From the NCBI RefSeq assembly GCF_937926365.1, contig NZ_CALAOH010000237.1, positions 1 through 15,656 of the forward strand: a DNA stretch of 15,656 bases. Reading direction: 5' to 3'. The position numbers were made by a program, and so were the translations under genes. The notes beneath the pieces are model-generated. The model was not told the origin of the DNA. It ran no database searches and saw only the letters and a program-made list of their open reading frames with translations. The DNA comes from an uncultured Azohydromonas sp. GTDB taxonomy: Bacteria > Pseudomonadota > Gammaproteobacteria > Burkholderiales > Burkholderiaceae_C. Within the stretch, counting starts at the first letter, position 1. Each line of letters begins with the position of its first letter. Shown piece after piece: positions 13,187-15,656 of this stretch.

Positions 13187-13780
13187 TCAGCTTTCGAGGA
13201 AATACCGCTTGAGACCGGCCAGGATCATTTCCACGGCGATGGCGGTGAGCACCAGGCCCATGAGCTTTTCCAGCGCCGTGACCACCGAGTCGCCCAGCAG
13301 CCGGCGCAGCCCCTCGCTGGCCCACAGCACCAGCGCGCACACCGCCATCGCCACCGTGAGCGCGCCCACCCAATCGGGCATGCGGTCCGGCGCGCGCGAG
13401 GCCAGCAGCAGCACCGTGGCCATGGCCGAGGGGCCGGCCATCAGCGGCACCGCCAGCGGGAAGATGAAGGGTTCGCGCTCCTCGCCGGCGTACAAGTGCT
13501 GGGCCGACGCGAAGATCATGCGCATCGCGATCACCAGCAGGATCACGCCGCCGGCGACCTCCAGCGAGCGCTCCGACAGGTGCATCAGCCGCAGGAAGGC
13601 CTGGCCGCTGAACATGAAGGCCAGCAGCACGGCGAAGGCGATGGCCGTCTCGCGCAGCACCACGCGCGTGCGCCGCCGCGGGTCCACGCCGCGCAGCACG
13701 CTGATGAACACCGGCAGGCTGCCCAGCGGGTCCAGCACCAGCAGCAACAGCACCAGGGCGGAAAGAAAGGTGTGGTCCAA
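13187..13780 (-). CDS. MarC family integral membrane protein
   Basis: MarC/YhgN-type inner-membrane protein of 197 residues with six predicted membrane segments (about 5-26, 45-63, 73-91, 105-127, 137-155 and 170-190). Family motifs include LVLDPLGSLPVF near the N-terminus and FIFPLAVPLMAGPSAMAT in the fourth segment. Physiological function is unknown; the old multidrug-resistance link for E. coli MarC was not upheld. Translation starts at TTG 13780, supported by AGGAAA (+ strand 13788-13793) 7 nt upstream; no ATG or GTG lies upstream close to the family start. It is probably co-transcribed with the extensin-like gene downstream and is divergent from putA. Confidence 0.93.
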   Translation of the reverse strand: MDHTFLSALVLLLLVLDPLGSLPVFISVLRGVDPRRRTRVVLRETAIAFAVLLAFMFSGQAFLRLMHLSERSLEVAGGVILLVIAMRMIFASAQHLYAGEEREPFIFPLAVPLMAGPSAMATVLLLASRAPDRMPDWVGALTVAMAVCALVLWASEGLRRLLGDSVVTALEKLMGLVLTAIAVEMILAGLKRYFLES

Positions 13781-13905
13781 GGCTTGGTTTCCTGAATGGG
13801 GTATCGGCTCGGACCCGGCGCGGCAAAGGCCACGCCGGCCCTGGGCCGCGGGGCGCGCATCCTACGATGGCTGCCCGCCGTCGCCGCGCGGCAAGGAGTC
13901 CCGCC
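13781..13905. promoter_or_regulatory. Divergent marC/putA intergenic region
   Basis: 125 bp separates the marC TTG from the putA ATG and must hold both promoters and leaders. Ribosome sites are visible for both genes: AGGAAA on the minus strand at 13788-13793 and AAGGAG at 13893-13898 for putA. TACGAT at 13863-13868 resembles a -10 box for putA, but no -35 is evident. No divergently encoded Lrp/PutR-type regulator is present, although this PutA lacks its own DNA-binding domain. Confidence 0.45.
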
Positions 13906-15656
13906 ATGACGCTGCCCTTCCTGGACTTCGCCGGTGAGCTGCTGCCGCAGTCGGTCCCGCGCTCGGCCATCACGGCCGCGTGCCGGCGGCCCGAAGCCGA
14001 GGCCGTGGCGATGCTGCTCGAATCCGCCCGGCTGCCGCCGGCGCAGGCCGCGTCGGTGTTGGCGCTGGCCGCCTCGCTGGCGCGGCGGCTGCGCGAGCGC
14101 ATCTCGGGGCTGGGCGCCGGGCGCGAGGCACTGGTGCAGGGGCTCATGCGCGAGTTCTCGCTGGCTTCCCAGGAGGGCGTGGCGCTGATGTGCCTGGCCG
14201 AGGCGCTGCTGCGCATCCCCGACGACGCCACGCGCGACGCGCTCATCCGCGACAAGCTCGGCGACGGCGACTGGGGGGCGCACCTGGGGCGCAGCGGCTC
14301 GCTGTTCGTCAACGCCGCCACCTGGGGCCTGCTGCTGGGCGGCCGCCTGGCGGCCACCCAGCAGGCCGAAGCCGGGCTGGGCAGCGCCCTTTCGCGCGTG
14401 CTCGCGCGCAGCGGCGAGCCGCTGCTGCGCAAGGGCGTGGACCTGGCGATGCGGCTGCTGGGCGAGCAGTTCGTCTGCGGCCAGACCATCGGCGAGGCCC
14501 TGTCCCGCGCCCGCAAGCGCGAGGCCCAGGGTTTTACGTACTCCTTCGACATGCTCGGGGAGGCGGCGCTGACGGCGGAGGACGCGTTGCGCTACCTCTC
14601 GGCCTACGAGCACGCCATCCACGCCCTGGGCATCGCGCTGGCCGGGCGCGACCTGCACGCGGGGCCAGGCATCTCCATCAAGCTGTCGGCGCTGCATCCG
14701 CGCTACACCCGCTCGCAGCACGCCCGGGTGATGGCCGAGCTGTACCCGCGGCTGCTGCAGCTGGCGCTGCTGGCGCGGCATCACGGCATCGGGCTGAGCA
14801 TCGACGCCGAGGAGGCGGACCGGCTGGAGCTGTCGCTGGACCTGCTGCAGCGGCTGTGCGGCGAGCACATGCTCGCGGGCTGGAGCGGCCTCGGCCTGGC
14901 GGTGCAGGCCTACCAGAAGCGCTGCCCGCACGTGCTCGACTTCTGCATCGACCTCGCGCGCCGCAGCCGGCGCCGGCTGATGCTGCGGCTGGTCAAGGGC
15001 GCGTACTGGGACAGCGAGATCAAGCGCGCGCAGCTCGACGGGCTGGAGGACTACGCGGTCTACACCCGCAAGGCGCACACCGACGTTTCCTACCTCGCCT
15101 GCGCGCGCCGGCTGCTGGCGGCGCCCGATGCCATCTATCCGCAGTTCGCCACCCACAACGCGCACACGGTGGCGGCCGTCCACCACCTGGCCGGCGCCTG
15201 GACGCCCGGGCGCTACGAGTTCCAGTGCCTGCACGGCATGGGCGAGCCGTTGTACGAGATGGTGGTGGCGCCGCCGGCCGAGGGCGGCCTGGGGCTGCCC
15301 TGCCGCATCTACGCGCCCGTGGGCACGCACGAGACGCTGCTGGCCTACCTGGTGCGCCGGCTGCTGGAGAACGGCGCCAACAGCAGCTTCGTCAACCGCA
15401 TCGCCGATGCCTCGATCCCGGTCGAGGCGCTGGTGGAGGACCCGGTGGCGCAGGTGGAGCGCGCGGCGCGGGCCGAGGGCGCGCCGGGGCTGCCGCATCC
15501 GGCCATCCCGCTGCCACGCGCGCTGTTCGGCGCCCAGCGGCCCGACTCGGCCGGCATCGACCTGGCCAGCGAGCACCGGCTGGCCTCGCTGTCGGCGGCG
15601 CTGCTGCCCAGCGCGCGGCAGGCGTGGACGGCCGTGCCGCTGGTGGCGGGCCAGCC
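13906..15656 (+). CDS. putA: Bifunctional proline dehydrogenase/L-glutamate gamma-semialdehyde dehydrogenase PutA (partial, 3' end outside window)
   Basis: PutA oxidises proline to glutamate in two steps (FAD-dependent proline dehydrogenase, then NAD-dependent aldehyde dehydrogenase), peripheral to the inner membrane. The visible 583 codons cover the arm and the whole proline dehydrogenase domain. They include QEGVALMCLAEALLRIPD, RSGSLFVNAATWGLLLGG, K259 in GISIKLSALHPRY, SIDAEEADRLELSLDLL, LRLVKGAYWDSEIKRAQ, FATHNAHT, EFQCLHGMGEPLYE, and Y481 with R484/R485 in LLAYLVRRLLENGAN. Similarity to E. coli PutA is high throughout, but the protein begins at about E. coli residue 80-90, so the ribbon-helix-helix repressor domain is absent: this is the non-regulatory bifunctional form. 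ATG 13906 has AAGGAG 7 nt upstream. The aldehyde dehydrogenase domain lies beyond the right edge. Confidence 0.96.
   Translation, partial: MTLPFLDFAGELLPQSVPRSAITAACRRPEAEAVAMLLESARLPPAQAASVLALAASLARRLRERISGLGAGREALVQGLMREFSLASQEGVALMCLAEALLRIPDDATRDALIRDKLGDGDWGAHLGRSGSLFVNAATWGLLLGGRLAATQQAEAGLGSALSRVLARSGEPLLRKGVDLAMRLLGEQFVCGQTIGEALSRARKREAQGFTYSFDMLGEAALTAEDALRYLSAYEHAIHALGIALAGRDLHAGPGISIKLSALHPRYTRSQHARVMAELYPRLLQLALLARHHGIGLSIDAEEADRLELSLDLLQRLCGEHMLAGWSGLGLAVQAYQKRCPHVLDFCIDLARRSRRRLMLRLVKGAYWDSEIKRAQLDGLEDYAVYTRKAHTDVSYLACARRLLAAPDAIYPQFATHNAHTVAAVHHLAGAWTPGRYEFQCLHGMGEPLYEMVVAPPAEGGLGLPCRIYAPVGTHETLLAYLVRRLLENGANSSFVNRIADASIPVEALVEDPVAQVERAARAEGAPGLPHPAIPLPRALFGAQRPDSAGIDLASEHRLASLSAALLPSARQAWTAVPLVAGQ

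Overview
The window is a very GC-rich stretch of a Gram-negative bacterium. The porin, the PutA sequence, the gene content and the strong bias to G/C at third codon positions point to a betaproteobacterium, most likely a Burkholderiales member (Comamonadaceae or a related group). That placement is inference from recognisable proteins, not from a marker gene. No rRNA, tRNA, CRISPR array, transposase or phage gene was seen.

Region 1 (1-6279, + strand) is a one-carbon operon for tetrahydromethanopterin (H4MPT)-linked formaldehyde oxidation. It holds fhcB (5' end cut off by the window), fhcA, fhcD and fhcC, which together encode the formyltransferase/hydrolase complex. Next come a divergent formaldehyde-activating-enzyme homologue, a pterin-4a-carbinolamine dehydratase-like protein and a HAD-IB phosphatase. 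The fhc genes are joined by ATGA overlaps or short gaps.

Region 2 (6280-6427) holds a palindromic REP-like element: two hairpin-forming 30-bp arms in inverted orientation. It may touch the 5' end of the next gene.

Region 3 (6428-10832, + strand) is a cluster of exported accessory proteins for a PQQ-dependent (quinoprotein) dehydrogenase. It encodes a YVTN beta-propeller, an MxaD-like SRPBCC protein, a metallo-beta-lactamase (MBL) fold lipoprotein with intact metal motifs, a fused SoxYZ-like carrier, and a second MBL-fold protein that has lost nearly all metal ligands. The dehydrogenase and its cytochrome are not in the window. Regions 1 and 3 make biochemical sense together: a periplasmic quinoprotein would oxidise methanol or another alcohol to an aldehyde such as formaldehyde, and the cytoplasmic H4MPT branch would take formaldehyde to formate.

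Region 4 (10833-15656) looks like ordinary chromosome. It has a long gene-free stretch, a general porin with a clear rho-independent terminator, a convergent marC/extensin-like pair on the minus strand, and the first 583 codons of putA (proline catabolism) running off the right edge.

The least ordinary points are the Fae homologue lacking the general-acid histidine, the ligand-less MBL protein that has no ATG/GTG/TTG start upstream of its Tat-like signal, and the quinoprotein accessory set without its enzyme next to the H4MPT operon.
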